Shown here: piece by piece, positions 60,354-64,000 of the stretch | Layout of the letters: each line of letters opens with the position of its first letter | How positions within the stretch are numbered: the first letter of the stretch is position 1 | From: Mycobacterium deserti | GTDB taxonomy: Bacteria > Actinomycetota > Actinomycetes > Mycobacteriales > Mycobacteriaceae | Reading direction: 5' to 3' | NCBI RefSeq assembly: GCF_025345615.1 | Contig: NZ_JAODWD010000003.1 | Coordinates: forward strand, 744,001 to 808,000 | DNA: 64,000 bases | The notes under the pieces: model-generated | Seen by the model: only the letters and a program-made list of their open reading frames with translations | What the model was told of the DNA's origin: nothing | The model's database searches: none | Translations under genes and position numbers: made by a program

Positions 60354-61521
60354 GTCATAACCTGACGACAGCGGTCGAGGGTCAGAACAAGGGCGAGCTC
60401 TTCACCTCCTTCGACGTCGAGGCCTTCGAGGTCCCCGGCGGCCGCGACGAGCTCTGGCGGTTCACGCCGCTGAAACGCCTGCGCGGCCTGCACGACGGCT
60501 CTGCGGTCGCCACCGGCGCCGCGACGATCGAGGTACAGACACCCGACGACGTCTGGGTCGATCGGACGAGCCGTGACGACTCACGCCTCGGCGAGGCCGG
60601 GGCGCCAGCCGACCGCGTTGCCGCGCAAGCGTATTCGTCGTTCGAGACCGCGACCCTGGTCGAGGTCCCGAAGGGCACGGTCGTGCGTGATCCGATCGAG
60701 ATCACCGTGACCGGACCGGGTGAGGGCAAGGTCGCGTTCGGCCACCTCCAGGTGCGGGTCGGCGAATTGGCTGAAGCGGTCATCGTCATCGACCAGCGCG
60801 GCGGTGGAACCTATGCCGACAACGTCGAGTTCATCGTGGGTGATGGCGCAACGCTGCGGGTGGTGTCGATCGCCGATTGGGCCGACGACGCCGTGCACGT
60901 CAGCACGCACCATGCCGTCCTGGGCAAGGACGCGGTGCTGCGCCACGCTGCGGTCACCCTCGGTGGCGACGTGGTCCGGTTGACGGGACGGGTGCGGTTC
61001 TGCGCGCCCGGCGGCGACGCCGAACTCCTCGGGCTGTACTTCGCCGACGACGGCCAGCATCTCGAGACACGTCTGCTGGTCGATCACGCCCAGCCGAACT
61101 GTCGCTCGCACGTGACGTACAAGGGTGCGCTGCAGGGTGATCCGGCGTCGGACAAACCTGATACGCACACCGTCTGGATCGGCGACGTGCTGATCCGGGC
61201 CGCGGCCAGCGGCACCGACACGTTCGAGACCAACCGCAACCTGGTGCTCACCGACGGCGCCCGTGCCGACTCCGTACCCAACCTGGAGATCGAGACGGGT
61301 GAGATCGCCGGCGCTGGACACGCCAGTGCCACTGGACGATTCGACGACGAGCAGTTGTTCTACCTGCAGGCCCGCGGCATCCCCGAGGACCAGGCCCGGC
61401 GGCTTGTCGTGCGCGGTTTCTTCGGCGAGATCATCCAGAAGATCGCCGTACCCGCCGTGCGCGACCGCCTCACCGAGGCCATTGAACACGAACTCGAGTT
61501 GACCGAAGGAAAGTCGCAGCA

Positions 61522-61525
<4 letters not shown>
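60350..61525 (+). CDS. sufD: SufBCD complex subunit SufD
   Basis: Partner of SufB, 391 residues, same beta-helix fold: [43 protein letters not shown], and the C-terminal [30 protein letters not shown]. The start is TTG at 60350, which overlaps the sufB stop in TTGA; translation therefore depends on coupling. The next in-frame ATG or GTG comes much later, so the rare start is well supported. Confidence 0.95.
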
Positions 61526-63542
<2,017 letters not shown>

Positions 63543-63543
63543 C

Positions 63544-64000
63544 GTGCGGCTCGAGCAGATCTATCAGGAAGTGATCCTCGATCACTACAAGCATCCGCAC
63601 AACCGCGGGTTGCGCGAGCCGTTCGGAGCGGAGTCGTTCCAGGTCAGTCCCACCTGCGGTGATGAAGTCCGGTTGCGGGTCGCCCTGAGCGAGGACGGCG
63701 AACACGTCGCGGACGTGTCGTATGACGGCGTCGGCTGCTCGATCAGCCAGGCCTCGACATCGGTGCTCACCGATCAGGTGATCGGCCAGAGCGTCGGCGA
63801 TGCGTTGCAGACGGTCGCCGCGTTCACCGAGATGGTGTCGTCGCGCGGCAGGGTGGACGGCGACGAAGACGTCATCGGAGACGGCATCGCGTTCGCCGGT
63901 GTCGCGAAGTATCCGGCGCGGGTGAAATGCGCGCTGCTGGGCTGGATGGCTTTCAAGGATGCACTCGCGCAGGCGAGCCAAGAACTGGAGGAAGACAATG
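63544..64000 (+). CDS. sufU: sulfur-transfer protein SufU, 3' end outside the window
   Basis: At least 152 residues of a SufU/IscU-like zinc-containing sulfurtransferase that takes sulfur from SufS. It starts with GTG at 63544 (VRLEQIYQEVILDHYKHPHNRG). Ligand residues C38 and D40 (PTCGDE), C65 (GVGCSISQAS) and C129 (RVKCALLGW) are all present. The 20-residue insertion between the first and later ligands that marks SufU is seen around GDGIAFAGVAKYPA. The frame is open at the right edge; only the last few residues are missing. Confidence 0.95.
   Translation, partial: MRLEQIYQEVILDHYKHPHNRGLREPFGAESFQVSPTCGDEVRLRVALSEDGEHVADVSYDGVGCSISQASTSVLTDQVIGQSVGDALQTVAAFTEMVSSRGRVDGDEDVIGDGIAFAGVAKYPARVKCALLGWMAFKDALAQASQELEEDN

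Overview
The window is a GC-rich, densely packed actinobacterial chromosome segment, almost certainly from a rapidly growing Mycobacterium (Mycolicibacterium type). The gene order mihF-gmk-rpoZ-coaBC-metK, then priA-fmt-rsmB-rpe-ribD, lprG/p55, ribE-ribBA-ribH, uvrC-rapZ-cuvA-whiA, gap-pgk-tpiA-secG, pgl-opcA-zwf-tal-tkt, ctaB/ctaA, mptB and sufR-B-D-C-S-U follows the M. tuberculosis Rv1388-Rv1465 block. Lineage differences include a ppc gene, an intein-free sufB, no PE/PPE genes, and several inserted cassettes. I see no tRNA, rRNA, CRISPR array, IS element or prophage.

Layout. 1-4.6 kb: edge of a small secreted protein, then mihF, gmk, rpoZ, coaBC and metK. 4.6-10.3 kb: accessory enzymes (Baeyer-Villiger-type monooxygenase, HD hydrolase, GlxA-type regulator, SnoaL-like protein, HSL-type esterase, YhhN protein). 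This stretch includes a scar where a cyp132-like P450 and its divergent AraC regulator have been reduced to C-terminal stubs. 10.3-18.6 kb: degenerate priA, a DUF2207-lemA pair, fmt, rsmB, rpe, ribD. 18.6-21.6 kb: an inserted ABC exporter with a cyclic-nucleotide-binding tail, a DJ-1/PfpI protein and an untracked 52-codon gene. 21.6-27.6 kb: p55-lprG facing the riboflavin genes ribE, ribBA and ribH, with a WGxxGxxG-type secreted protein between them. 27.6-35.7 kb: GNAT and gamma-glutamyltransferase divergent from uvrC-rapZ-cuvA-whiA, followed by a signal-less solute-binding-like protein. 35.7-42.7 kb: lower glycolysis, secG and ppc. 43-49.4 kb: the pentose phosphate operon (minus strand). 49.6-58.1 kb: heme A synthesis (ctaB, ctaA), quinone oxidoreductase, an ATP-grasp protein, a TetR/PhlG-like cassette, an ABC transporter and mptB. 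58.2-64 kb: the SUF iron-sulfur operon, cut in sufU.

How the genes work together. Riboflavin synthesis is split into ribD (with rpe), ribE and ribBA-ribH. CtaB and CtaA make heme A in two steps. gap-pgk-tpiA and zwf-opcA-pgl-tal-tkt form two carbon-flow operons, with ppc supplying oxaloacetate. The SUF operon is probably repressed by its first gene product.

Recurring sequence features are four-base start/stop overlaps (ATGA, GTGA, TTGA) within operons, tail-to-tail overlaps between convergent genes, and many start codons lying 6-7 nt after a TANNNT-like -10 hexamer, the layout expected for leaderless mycobacterial transcripts. The most notable observations are the P450/AraC deletion scar, two matching palindromes between tetR and a PhlG-like hydrolase gene, a perfect inverted repeat over the sufR start codon, divergent esterase and YhhN starts sharing CATG, and a 105-bp overlap of two convergent conserved genes.
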